From Dirofilaria immitis (lineage: Eukaryota; Nematoda; Chromadorea; Rhabditida; Onchocercidae): a DNA stretch of 64,000 nucleotides. Both the position numbers and the translations under genes were made by a program. Shown piece after piece: positions 42,581-54,906 of the stretch (positions within the stretch are counted from its first letter, which is position 1; each line of letters starts with the position of its first letter). The notes beneath the pieces were generated by a model that ran no database searches, was not told where the DNA came from, and worked only from the letters and a program-made list of their open reading frames with translations. The stretch spans positions 4,340,001 to 4,404,000 of the forward strand of contig JAKNDB010000109.1 in NCBI GenBank assembly GCA_024305405.1, written 5' to 3'.

Positions 42581-45274
42581 TGCTTTCACTGCTAATTTTT
42601 AATGATGTTATGGTTACGCTGCCTTACGGCATGGTTTAAGCAACCGTCTCTTGTGAATAATAACAACGTTGATTACTAATATTTTATGAGAGGAGTATTT
42701 ACAAGAAATATTTTACTAAACTTCTTAGATTTCGTGGAAGTCAGTATTATTCAACAGTGTATTTGGTCGCCGTGATTGTATTTGTTTTTTATAAGGAAGA
42801 AATCCTTCAGTTTATCCTACTGCTACTGCTGCTTTTGCTTTCCACTTTTTAAATAAAGTCTTTTTCTGCATCTGTGATGCCATTGCTGTCTATTGGCTTC
42901 TTCGCATCTAAGCTCTCCCATTCTCTTTCGCAAAAGTGATACGTTTGGAGTGAAATAATTGTAAACTTTATTTAAGATAGTATCAATGAATACAGATTGT
43001 CTGTTTAAACCAATGATGTATCATAATCGCCATCCCGTTTTGCCAGGCTACATAATTGTTCAACTGCTGAAGATTTTTTTAGTCTAGGCTTTTCTGATTT
43101 TTGTGCTACTATCTGTTATATTTTTCCTTTTATTCTGTTCCCATCATTTCATAGTAATGTGATTTATTATTTAGAGGATTTTCCAACTCCTAAGTTCTGT
43201 AAATGTTCATTTCACTGCATGCTGCATAACGTTCAAATTTACGAGATATCTCTTTCTGACTTTTTCTATTTTTGTGAATGCACTTGAATGAACCTGATAA
43301 TATGTTGCCTAAATGAGCGAGAGCTTATCGTTGTCTGATTAATCAGTTCTACTTATTTTCCGGTTTTGGGCACAAGTTGGTGGATAATGTTTCGACTCAC
43401 TTTCCGCTGAGGAGGAATCTTTTCCAGAAGTGAACAATCTGAGTTAGTATGTAAATTTCATGCTTTGTTTTCGGATTGATTTTCTTGTTCCTTCGTTTCT
43501 GTTTGTCGTGTTATTTATGTTTTATTGTGTGCATCCAACAAACTTGAAGCGTTCATCATAGGCATAGGGTGCGCTCCAAACGCACACCTCATTTTGTTAA
43601 TAGTTTTTTTTGTCTCACAAAATTGTTATGACGAATGAAGACGAATAAATTATTATTATTCGTTTTGCGCATTTTGAAAAACGCCTGCTCGATTATTTAA
43701 AGTTTAATAGTTTAATAGTTCAATCAAGTGGCAAAGTGATGGTGAATGTAAGTGTTGGGAATGTAGACGTGGTGTTCACATTGCAATTAGTTATGAGATA
43801 TGAGTGGTTTAGCATTGGTTTGGCAGAGGCTGAGGTTTCTTACTTTTTGTGAAGTAGAAGACAGGTCGGGAAAGGAAGTAGTAAGATTTCAAATTGGATT
43901 TATTGAGAATGAGGTGAATTGTGAACGGTGTCTAGAACGCAAATCGGGTTGTACTAAACATAAGTTGCAGAATGGCATTCATCAATATTATTTATTATCT
44001 TTACTTGAACATATGGGAAATTCGTACCGTTGCACAAGGCCAAATGATGTTTTGATAGTATTTCTATTTGGGTCAGTTCAATACGAGCCACTATTAGAGC
44101 ACAGTAAAGTGATGATGTCGTGCCCTAGTTGATATTCTTACCATCATCCTTGACCTGGTTAGGTTTTAATCTTTTGAAATTATATGCAATCATCAACAAC
44201 TTCTCTTATCTGTCTTTTCACTCATCTCAATCGCATTGAAGAGCAAACGCTATTCCTTGTCAATTTTTGTATTCTATAATTAGCGTTGTATGTCTTGATA
44301 TTGTAGTACTAAAGTTGGAATATTCTTGCAGTGATTTTATGAGTAAGCTTCCAAGAAAGGTGACGCAAAGTGTTTGATTATACTACATATTCGTACACAC
44401 ACATTTAGAAACTTATTGAAGGATTTCGAGATTTCAAATATCAACCTATTGTTGCTTTCAGTGTACCAGTTCAAAATCTTGTTCGATGAGCGAGTTATGC
44501 TGATGTTTTATTGACCTACGAGATAGTCACACACCGATGTATCAAACATTAATTGCCGCTGCATGTAGAACAGTCCATATTAAATGTGTCTGGATTGTTT
44601 TGATTTCAGTTTCTATTACGTATAATTTGGTGATTTGTGACATAATCAAAATAGTATAGATTCATTCTTATTTTAACTAGTATTTTGTTTTCACAACTAA
44701 CTGTTGGGAATTTTGATTTATGTGCTAGTCATTTCAAATAATCATCACTGTGAACAAATCCCTCTCCGTGCTTGTGAATAACTGAAAAAAAAAGTGTGTA
44801 TTTCCAGAAATAGGTATCATAACTAAGCTCTATTTCGAATTTATTGGATTAGAGTATAATTTTTTTTTATTTATTTATCGAAATGAAACTAAACAATATC
44901 TTACCAAACAAATCAAATAGGATTAATCTTTACCTCATTTTTTATTGAAGAACAGTACAATATGGTTCCATGAACGTTAACAAAATTTTTTCAAAAACTA
45001 TCATTAAACCAATCATAAAATAAACCGAGTTTTATTTTTACAACAAAAAACTTTGATTAAATAAAAATAGATTTATTGCATCATGTTTATCATATAGAAT
45101 AATCATGTGCTATGAAAAATGAATATTACGTTGAAGATTCGAATATCTATTCTCTTACGATTTTTCATAATATTAATTTCGTAAAATTGCAAATTGCATT
45201 TCGTGGATGTGGAGTTTTGAAGTGTGATATAAATGTTACAATTGATGTTTGCTTGTTTCAGACAAAGGAGAGCA
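42581..45274. other. Intergenic between math-33 and the lipocalin-related cluster
   Basis: 2.7 kb, AT-rich. A single 110-codon ORF at 43800-44132 has five Cys residues and no recognised domain; its composition and lack of splice context leave it doubtful. The last few hundred bases are presumably the promoter of the first lpr gene. Confidence 0.4.
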
Positions 45275-48200
45275 ATGATTATGAAAATAATTAGTATGCT
45301 ACTGATTACTGCTGGTATGATACATGCAGATATCAGTGATCGGCCAATAACAATTAGACTGCCACCACAAAATCGAAAACCAAATTTCATGAAGGAAGTG
45401 ATGCCGCCTCGTCCTATACAATCGCAGTCGCAGCAAACATCGGCTGCATCAACTAACCGTTCTCAAAAATCGCGTTTGGGAAGTCATCCTTCATTGACTC
45501 CTACTGCTCAACTTCCAGTTATACCGCCGGTAAGTTTATTGAAACCTATTTTAAAAGATATTTTGTACTTCACTGTGAAAAAATCCATAGATAATTTTCG
45601 AAATTTAAGTTTTGCTATTATCTTATTTGGTCTTCATATTAAAATGTTCTACCTCAGTTCATGCGTTTCCTTATTACCATATGAAGTACGACAATAACTG
45701 AGCAATAATAGGTAATAAAATTGAAAATAAAAAGCAGATATTGCGGAAAAATCTTGAAATAATGCTATAAGTAGTTTTACGAGATAAATTTTTCAGCACT
45801 AACAATATTAGTTAAGAAAAGAGTATTGAAATTTTGAGTAGTCTGTATTGTTGACTGACTCGTCGCTACTGTTAAATTAATAAATATACAAGTGATGGAC
45901 AAATCAACTACAAATTGTCATGTTCTTAATAGTTTTAAAGAAATCTTAACTTTACTTTTAGTGAACGCATTATCACATGATTTAAATTTCTCAGTCGAAT
46001 GGCATTCGGTAATTTCATGCATATTTTATAATAAAACAACTACAGTAAAAATTAAAACTATAGTCCATTTATCAACCATAAATAGAAAGAAAAATCACGA
46101 AATGAAATGTTTAGTCACCAGTCACGGAGCAGCAATTTGTACCGCGTCTCATAACGACACCACCACCGCCACCTCCATTAAATATACCACCAGATGTACA
46201 AAATCAACTCATCAAATTTTTTGGTCTCGATAGTTTTGGAATACCTGGTCTCACTGGTAATCACCCGGATGGTTTCGCAGGCGCTATTCAGGTTTCTTAT
46301 CTCGTATGCAGAAAACATATAAATTGGGTATAGGAAATAATCGCAAAAAATGCTTCAATTTAAAATTCTAGGAATTGAGAGCTGCAGGAATACCCGTTCA
46401 AGGTTTACCACTAGAGCACATTTCCGGAAGTCTTTCGCCTTCTACTTCACAAAATGGTTAGTATATATTCCTTAGAATTTATGAAGCTAACTATAATTTG
46501 CAGACAGATTAACTTAATTACAGATGTATTATCACAAGCAAATCCAGCATTTGGGAGTCAACTAAACCAGTTGTACAACGAGGCAACAGGTCCGACGCAT
46601 TATCGTGGCATGAGCAATATGCCTTTACCTGAAGCTACTCCTGGTGAGAATGGTCTTATTGGCTTACTGTCAAGTTCAATAAGGAAATTGGTCCAAGACA
46701 GTAAGTTATTTTTGCAAATTATTGTTTTATAGACGTTCACATATGAAACTCTTTTATCCTAGCAATAGATCTTTAATTTTATTGGCGTGCCTTTGTCAGA
46801 AGTTCATTTTAGACACCTATTTCCAGATTTTTGGATGCGAATCAGTTTTTGACAAATCATTAAGATTTCAGGAATTTGTAAACGAAAAATTTCATTGCAG
46901 CTGGTGTAGCCGATGCATTGTCACAAGGCATTCCTAGCGTACTGGGAACAGGTGGCAGTGATGCAGCTGTTGCTTACTCAAAGGATGCTGAGACGGAAGC
47001 CGTAGCACAAACTGTCTCAAACTCTGGGATTCGTCGACAACAGAATGTTGCGCAGCGAGTACTTTCTGGAGTTGCAGCAGCGCTTGGTGCCGGTGGTGGA
47101 CGTGGACCAGCTCATGCAGGGCTACCGCGAATACCTGGCTTTCCATTATTACCGGGTGGTATACCTCGTAACGAACAGGGTCAAATAGATGTTGTTCAGC
47201 TTATTGGTTTGTTTTCGATTTCATATGATATTCCATGAGAAATCCTGTGCAAAATCATGAATGATATTATTTGCATATGTGACATGCATAATATTCAAAT
47301 GGTAGGATCAATAACGCGTCGTATTTCTAATGGAACAACTCTGGCTGATGTAATACCACCGGAGCAGTTGCAAACTCTTGCCGATAACGTCACTGATGCA
47401 CTGTTACCACCAACACCTGAAGATTTCGACTTGCACAAATTTATGGGAAGGTGGTTTGAAGGTATCAATAGTCCTCGAGCTACTGAACAACGTTGCGTTG
47501 TACATCATTGTTCGTTTATCATTATTTCGCTTTGACACATCAAAAATATTGGCTCAATTAAAGAATAATGAAATTATGTGGTGTGTTTGAAATCACTGGC
47601 TTAAATGATTTTGCATAGAATGTGACTGCACTGAAGTCAGTAATCTTCAGGTTATTTAAGCTTGCAAAAGTAAGGATTTACTGACTCAGCTAATTTTTGA
47701 CCATTTTGGATATATGAAGCACAAAAAATTCTATCGGAACTGATGATCCATAATAAATAGTCATCAAACTAAGTTGATTTGCTTAAAATATAATCATTTT
47801 CATATAGATGGCGGTTTAACAAAGAACGATAAGACGGCTACTTTCACAGCACTGAAAATTTACCGTGAAGGGAGTGAATTTGGTCCGGTACGTTATTCAA
47901 TCGGTTATGCTTTTCGAGGAGGTAATAAAGATGCCATGCTGCAGCTTCACAGTTCTGAAACTTCTGATGCACAACCATGTTCGTCCGATTAGTTTTACCA
48001 TTATTATATTAACACTGTATCAAATTAAAATCCAATTGTTTATTCAATCTGGAATCCAGTAGTGACATAGTTGAAAGCTAAGTTAAGCTGAGTTGGTTTA
48101 GCGCTAATTTGAAATTTATCTTGCAGTTTCAGAATTCTTAATTTTAATAAGCATTTTCTAAATTTTTTTTTAGTTTGTAAAGCATTTTTTAGTTTGTATG

Positions 48201-48533
48201 TTTTTATGATTTGATAAAACTAGCAAAAGTTGCATTATATTTTCAGTTTGGATTTATAAGTTGGGTCCAGAAGGAACAGATCCGTTTGGTAATCCACAAT
48301 ATGAATGGGCAGTCGTGTCAAATTGGGTCAAATATCCTGTAACGGTATTAGTTCGAGATCCGGATAAATTTAAAGCAAAATACGAGCAAGAAGTACTGCG
48401 ATGGTTAGAAGATCAAGGTTTTATTAACGGTTTCATTAGAGCTTTTAATATGCTGCAACCAGCTAGCTATAGCTCTTGCCAGTATGCCGACAGTACTTTC
48501 GAAGTATTTGGACCTAGTAAACGTTTAACCTGA
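45275..48533 (+). CDS. lpr: Lipocalin-related secreted protein, cluster member A
   Basis: Eight exons join without a break: 45275-45529, 46115-46291, 46372-46456, 46524-46700, 46901-47206, 47306-47509, 47808-47978 and 48247-48533, giving 553 residues. A signal peptide (MKIISMLLITAGMIHA) is followed by about 350 residues of Pro-, Gly- and Ala-rich sequence, including a PPPPPP stretch. The C-terminal 170 residues form a lipocalin-like domain. It opens with the G-x-W motif (MGRWFEG), has Cys in EQRCVVHH and SSCQY, a TATFTALKIYREG strand, and VTVLVRDPDKF before a final helix (VLRWLEDQGFINGF). C. elegans LPR proteins are secreted, and several shape the apical extracellular matrix and thin tubes; ligand here unknown. 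It is the first of four paralogues in the same orientation. Confidence 0.85.
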
Positions 48534-50715
48534 ATTTCGTTACTTGTCAATAACGGTTAATTTTTTATTGGCTTTATTTGCTTTCTTACCTTGCATATAT
48601 ATCCTTTAAGTATTCTTTGAAAGATCGAAGGATGAGCAAAATTATATTCGAAAAATAGAGAGAGTTCGAAATTGTTGATTCTGTTAACAAAGTCCAATTG
48701 CATTTTGAGGAAAACTCTAAACTTCTAAATCGAACTTTAACGGATTTCATTCGCGTTATTTCCAAATTTTTATAATTTTTCGTTGTTTTAATTTTAATAA
48801 ATATACTACTTTTTACGCGGAGAGCTGATTTTGAAATTTTACCAAAATTTATTCTGGTTTTGGTCAAGAGAGTGAACCAGTAATATGTCGTTTTCAATCA
48901 TAGAGAGAACGTAATTGAAAACTGTTAAGTAAGCAAGAACATAGTGTAATTTTCCGTAATATTTCGTCGAGAAGTTCAGATATAGCTAAATTATATTTGC
49001 TAAATACTGCTCGCTAGACAAGTTGACCAGATGCTGATAAATTTTTTGTCTGTTGAAGTAATCAATTTTATCTATCTTCATCTTACGTTTTCTTTGTGCT
49101 GAAAAATATATTTATTTGCTAGGTATTACTCATTTGATTGAAAGTTCGTTAAAATTGTTTTGTGTTATTGATTAGAATTTCCTTTTGAAGTACTTGTGCA
49201 GGAAATTGATTATCAAATTGTAATTGATGTTATCACTGAAACATTATGTTTTGAAAGCAGGCGGATCACTAATGTGATTTGTTTTTAACTTGTTTTTGAT
49301 TGAATTTGGTTATAACCAGTCTTTTTTTCTGAAGGTTCTGTGATATAGTTTTCACTATTTATTAAAGTATTTCAAAACTTATTCTGCTAGCTTATAGAGC
49401 ATCTACGCCAAACGTGCTTGCCTTTCGAATGCTGTATCCTCGCTACTAATACGAAGAAGATCCATCCTTCTGTTATTTTCCGAATACGTGTTTTTGGAAA
49501 AAAAAAGGAAATGTAATATCAGGAATTTTTTTGGGAAAGTGATAAAAACGGATATGAATGACTGTGCTACTGCATTTATTGAGATGGAAAAAATCCTTAA
49601 ATGACTGCAACCAAGTGGAAACTGATACAAGTTATTAAAAAGTCATTAAAATTTTGCGGAATATTTTTAAATGCCTGAAAAAAAAACAACTTGTAGGGAA
49701 CAGTGGAGAATGTGATCTGGTTCTATCATCCTAACACTATTAAATTAATCAGCATCCTTATATATTATTCTCGTGCTGAGTAACCTTGATTCCATAATAA
49801 GGATGATATGCATAACGAACGCATTTTTTACTCTTACACTTCATAATCGTTGATTTAATGTATTAGCTATTGAAACGGCTCAACTGGTTTATAAAGATAC
49901 AAGTGGAATGCTTACTATACAAAAAAATTCTTCCATATTGAAAAATATTGAGAAAAGCAGAAAAATACACAACGATGCATAAAATGAGTTTCTCCTCTTC
50001 GCTACTTCTAAATTCAACTCTATTTATGTTATCCATTAGTGAGACAGAACAATGAGTGTAAAGGCTAAGGAGTCTTGAAATCCCTGAATAATGAATGTGT
50101 GGAAACAAAATCCTGCATAGAATTATCTCTCGTCCGTTAAAAAAATTTTTCCGCAAATGTAAAATAATTTAATCTTTCATATATATAATCGATACACATA
50201 TATATGTAGCAAAGGGAAGATATAAATGATTATCATTTTTGATCATTATTGCTATAATTATTATGCTTGCTTAAAATAATAATGGCAATGAATGAATCAA
50301 AATTGAATGATACAAAATCTAGTATGTTATATAATTTTTCTTTCATTTTGACCTCAACTCAGTCATGATTACCCGCTGAATTTAAGACAAAATGTAGCAG
50401 TGAGCGTATATTTTTAAAACAATGAAGTGATATAATTATTATGTTAAAATAATTAGGCATGCTACATGCCCTATTTTATTCAAAGACAGATCTTATTTTA
50501 TGACTGATATCTCCTTAGAAAAAAATCGGTGGTTTCATAAAAGGAATGGCAGAGAGAGCATTAACCTAAATTTAATATTACAATTTTCAAGGTCTGATCA
50601 GACGGTGAACAATGAATGAAGTTTAATTCGCAGTTCAATAACCTTACTCTATTAAACAGCTCCACAGAACATAATATTATTGCTCAATTTGTACGACATC
50701 CGCAATCCGGTGCAA
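48534..50715. other. Intergenic between lpr genes A and B
   Basis: No supported gene in this 2.2 kb AT-rich interval. It contains short TA-rich tracts near 50180-50210. The final stretch probably carries the promoter of member B. Confidence 0.45.
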
Positions 50716-53700
50716 ATGATATCAGTATTCCTGTTACTTACTGTTATTGTAAGCTATGTGGAAACTATTGGTGAAAATCCGGTAGGCGATTTATAGCTTC
50801 TCAAGATTTTATGAATTGAAAATTTTTGTAACGATTGTAAGAGGTGAATAGAAAAAATTTTCTCTTATCTAATGGAGTTTATTCATATTTTTTAAATGCT
50901 ATGAGCCTCTATTTATGCTTAATTCGTAGCATTCATAAATCAAACGATCAATTTGATTGAAAACTTTAAAATTCAGAATATAAAATCTGAAAAAAACATA
51001 GTAATCTTTCAACATTAATTAATGAGATAATATGAATTACTGTTCATGAAGATTCACTTGTAGTAACAGTGATAACTAATCATTATAATATATATTTTTT
51101 AATACTACCGTTTTATTACTATATTCATATTTTCAATGTACTTTTGAATGTTTTATTAATCTAGTCATTATAAAACCAGCTCGATTAGAACACGGGAATA
51201 ATGAAGACTTTTAATATCACAACAAAAGAACAGCTTCGAATATTCCAAATTGTAAATTGATTTCTTATTTAGTCAGTAATGAAATAAATTAACAATTTTT
51301 AGATGGACATCAATGCCTTAGCTGGCATCATTGGCGGTATAAGCAATATGATGCAAAATAATGTTGAAACAATTGATGTACCGTCTTCACAAATCATGGG
51401 CCAATGGTATCAGGTTATCACTTTTATATTTGCATTAAAATAATGATATGTATATGCTTCTGTCTGATGTCGTATTTCTGCAAACGTTCGAAATATTTAT
51501 ACTGGCGTCAACCATTGCATGCGCAAACATAGCAATTTAGTTTTCAAAGTCAATGATACTTTTCCAAATTAATTAATTACAGGCCAAATAATAGAACGTG
51601 TTGTAAATGTATTGTAATGCTGTTAAAATATTTATTTGTTTTTTTCTTTTTTTTTGTTTCGATAACCATGCCATCACATCAATAATTAAAAATTTGAGTT
51701 CAGAATAACATTGGATTTTTATATGTAGTGAAAAAACTATTTTCTCACATTGCACAGTCTTCAGAAATACATGTGTTACAGGTATATAAAGCAGCGATAA
51801 GTTTCGATGCGTACAAGACAGATATGTTTTGTCCAGTTGCATATTGTGAGTCTTTTTCGGTTTGCTCGTTTAATGCAGATACACAAACGAATATTTATAC
51901 AACATTGCCTTTTCCAACATCTCAATCTTAGCCATATTTTCATGTCCACTATTCTAATGAGATTACTTTACACTGTGTCTTGAATAAGCATTCCAGTGAT
52001 TGCTGATATGGAAATGCAAGACAAGGCTTTACGCTCAATCCATATTATTTCTTATGAGATTGATTGACAGCCTTTAAATTATATTTGAATTTACAGTCAA
52101 GCCAAATTCGGTAATGGGCGAAGATGGGTTTTCGATCGAAGAAGCTTATCGAGTGATAACAAAGAATGGTCCAGTAGAGACTTTTAAAAGAGATTTAAAC
52201 AAAGTTGGTACCGGACAATACTGGATGTATACTGAGGAATATTTTTATCCTCGACAATGTGAGTAGCATTTGCATTTGAAATTTGAATAAAAAAACATTA
52301 AAATATTACTAAACCAGATATCGTTATTTCATGTACTAAAATAGCAGTCGTAAAGCTTGCTGAGAATTTCAGTTAATATAATTGGTGTTGGCCCAAATTA
52401 CACGAATGCTACAGATGGAAGGAAAAGGAAAATCTGTATGAATATATGATTGTAACCGATGCAAACAGGCTATCGCTAAGTGTTTATGCTCGCCATCCAA
52501 TGATATTTTATCAAGTAATCTGATTGCTCATTTGTTTTTGTCTTAACATTTCGTGTAAACTATGTCTTTAAACTTAGTAAAAAAGGGGAATATTTTGAAA
52601 TTTTGAATTATACTTTCAGAAATATAACGAAGAAGTTGTGAAATTTCTTGAGCATGCTGGATTCGGTGGAAGAGTTTTTGGAATTCACCTAGACCTATTT
52701 ATCAAGGCACCGATTGTGAATGGCCATCCGAAAAGAAGTATTTGCTCGACGGTATATCTTAACAACAATTAATTGATTCATTTTTAAAGAGATTTTTTTT
52801 TTAAACTCTGGGGAGTGCTAACTGCTGATCTAAAAATTCCAGTTCTTTTGTGGTTCAAACGGGAATTTTATTGCTTTTGTAAATTTCTACCAGTGGGCTA
52901 AAAAACAACGATTGACATCTTTCTTCGTGTTTGAAAATAAATTATTAAGTGAATCGCTGACAGAAAGCTCAATAAATCTTCGGTTTTCTCGCTCTTCAAG
53001 TCCACAGTATTACTTAGTTATTGATCTCTTTTATATCTGAATGCTTCAAGGAATAAAAGAAGCAATATGAGAAAGAAAAAATGAACAACTTCAAAGTTAA
53101 ATCGTATTTTCTTTTTTCTTTACTCCTTGTCGCATCCTCATTGTTCTACTTAATCTTTTGGCAAATTCGCAGAAACAATATAGAGTAGATGGGGATTTTG
53201 TCTTAAATGCTGGTATAAATTTGAAATCGGTATTTTTCAAAGTAGAGTTCGATAAATAATGACTCAGAAAGATGTCTATTTCTGCTAAAAGCTTACCAAT
53301 ATAGTTTTAGTTGACACATTTTTAAGCACTCTAATTTCGAAGATGGATTTCTAAATTTGACCAATGCTTATCTTAATAAGTTGCAGAAAGTGCTGACCAA
53401 GAACAATAGTATTTTCACAATATTATTTAAAAAATAACAATTTGAAATAATGAAATACGTCATTAACATATTTTATTCGATTTAAAATGAATTTTGATTT
53501 TCTAATCTATGTTTTTAAGTAATGGTTTAAATAATTTTACCCATGAAATAGGACGTCGAAACTTCACTTTATGAAATTGTGATAGATTTTGAAAAATGAT
53601 CACAACTGCTTCCATTCGTTAGTTGAAAAATTTAAATACATAAATAATTTTTTGAAAATTAGATTGCAAGATTAATTGTTTTACAGAGTCTTGAAAAATC

Positions 53701-53846
53701 AGGAAGCGGCTAGAAACACAGGATTGGAAACAGCGACTAAATCCGGATTATTTGGTTCCTCGCTTACAACAGATGCTTACAATCCAATAAAAGAAATGCT
53801 TCAGAATCCACAACTGGCACTGCAGAAACTAGTGCAAGGGCACTGA
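50716..53846 (+). CDS. lpr: Lipocalin-related secreted protein, cluster member B (short N-terminus, extra C-terminal exon)
   Basis: Seven exons: 50716-50781, 51303-51413, 51782-51845, 52097-52258, 52373-52514, 52620-52751 and 53687-53846, giving 279 residues. The signal peptide (MISVFLLLTVIVSYVETIG) is followed almost directly by the lipocalin motif IMGQWYQ near residue 54, so the long linker of members A, C and D is missing. Shared features are CPVAY, a YEYMIVTDANRLSL strand, ARHPMIFYQ, and the helix VVKFLEHAGFGG followed by Cys-Glu-Trp. Three added bases are needed: A4 52423-52426, T5 52675-52679 and A4 52731-52734. With all three, EVFA aligns with EVFG of member A, and exon 6 ends in the phase required by exon 7, which adds a Gln/Asn-rich tail ending LVQGH. 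If the third is not accepted, the protein ends at 52762 and the 53687 exon is orphaned. Confidence 0.75.
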
Positions 53847-53857
53847 CCCTATTGATG

Positions 53858-53923
53858 TACACACCCACACCACACACCCATATTCATATACACATAGACA
53901 CACATACATACACACACACACAC

Positions 53924-53982
<59 letters not shown>

Positions 53983-54045
53983 TACAACATACACATACAC
54001 ATATAGACAGATATATATATATATACGAATATACATATATACAAA
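53858..54045. repeat. CA-rich microsatellite with CACATA hexamer core
   Basis: Begins just downstream of member B. A mixed CA tract passes into about ten tandem copies of a CACATA-type hexamer (about 53925-53990) and ends in a TA tract. The long ORFs on both strands through it are artefacts of the repeat. Confidence 0.9.
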
Positions 54046-54189
54046 CATTCCTATCCTAATTGGACCATTAAGCGTGTATTCTTGCGCCGTTCACTTTCGA
54101 AACATTTCAGCTTTGGCATCATCTAACTCATTAGTACAATTCCATTTAAATCCGTCACATGTTGATGGTCCTCTTGTGTGTGGGTGTGT

Positions 54190-54235
54190 CCGACCGTCCG
54201 TCCGTCTGTTTGTCTGTCTGTCTTCTGTGTTTCTC
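54190..54235. repeat. CCGT/CTGT tetranucleotide repeat
   Basis: Tandem CCGT units pass into CTGT/TTGT units. Simple sequence repeat; no coding role supported. Confidence 0.7.
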
Positions 54236-54906
54236 TGTCATGTGGATTACTCAGAAAGTTTTGATAGTAATGTATTATCCGTGTTCGATAAACGTGTTGC
54301 CGAAGGGCAATGGCCTAATGCGCTAGTTTGAAATGATGCACAAATATGCGATGATAACCGCAGTTACCGTCCAACCTTTTCTTCTTTCAGTTTATTTTCT
54401 AATTGGGGTCAGTCGCTGGCTTCCTTTCCTCCAATCGGCATTTTCTTCGGTGTTATCATCGATTTTATTTACTGTCTTCCTCAATTACCACTTCTAAATT
54501 AGTTTTCGATAATATTATACATTATCTTATTTAATCTTGAACGTATTGTGAGGACCATATGTGATTCAATGCTGACAGTAGTATGATTTCAATTGTAAAT
54601 AAAATTGTATATCAATATCACAAAAAAGTTCATGATGCTGAATATCAAACGTTTTCATTAATTTACATTTGACTAGGCTGCTCGTGATTAATTTATAATA
54701 TCTATTCTTGCAAATTTAGTGAATAGTGTAATATTGTTGGATCTCAAGTTAATCTCTCTGGTCACATAGAAGCGATCGTTCTGTTTGATTTCAAATTATT
54801 ACAGGAACACTCATATCAATTTTCGAAATTAAAAAAGCAGATTAGATTAATGGAACAGCCGGCAGACCTTTATAGTTGATGTAAAGAAAGCATCACCAGT
54901 AAATAC
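54236..54906. other. Intergenic upstream of lpr gene C
   Basis: AT-rich interval with no supported gene; presumably promoter or 5' UTR of member C. Confidence 0.4.

Noticed and set aside
43800..44132. 110-codon single-exon ORF with several Cys
   Set aside because: No domain, no splice partners and no acceptor at the start; noted only in the intergenic entry.
53852..54331. Long ORFs on both strands (159 and 71 codons)
   Set aside because: They are produced by the CA/CACATA microsatellite; His-Thr and Tyr-Val dipeptide runs have no protein support.
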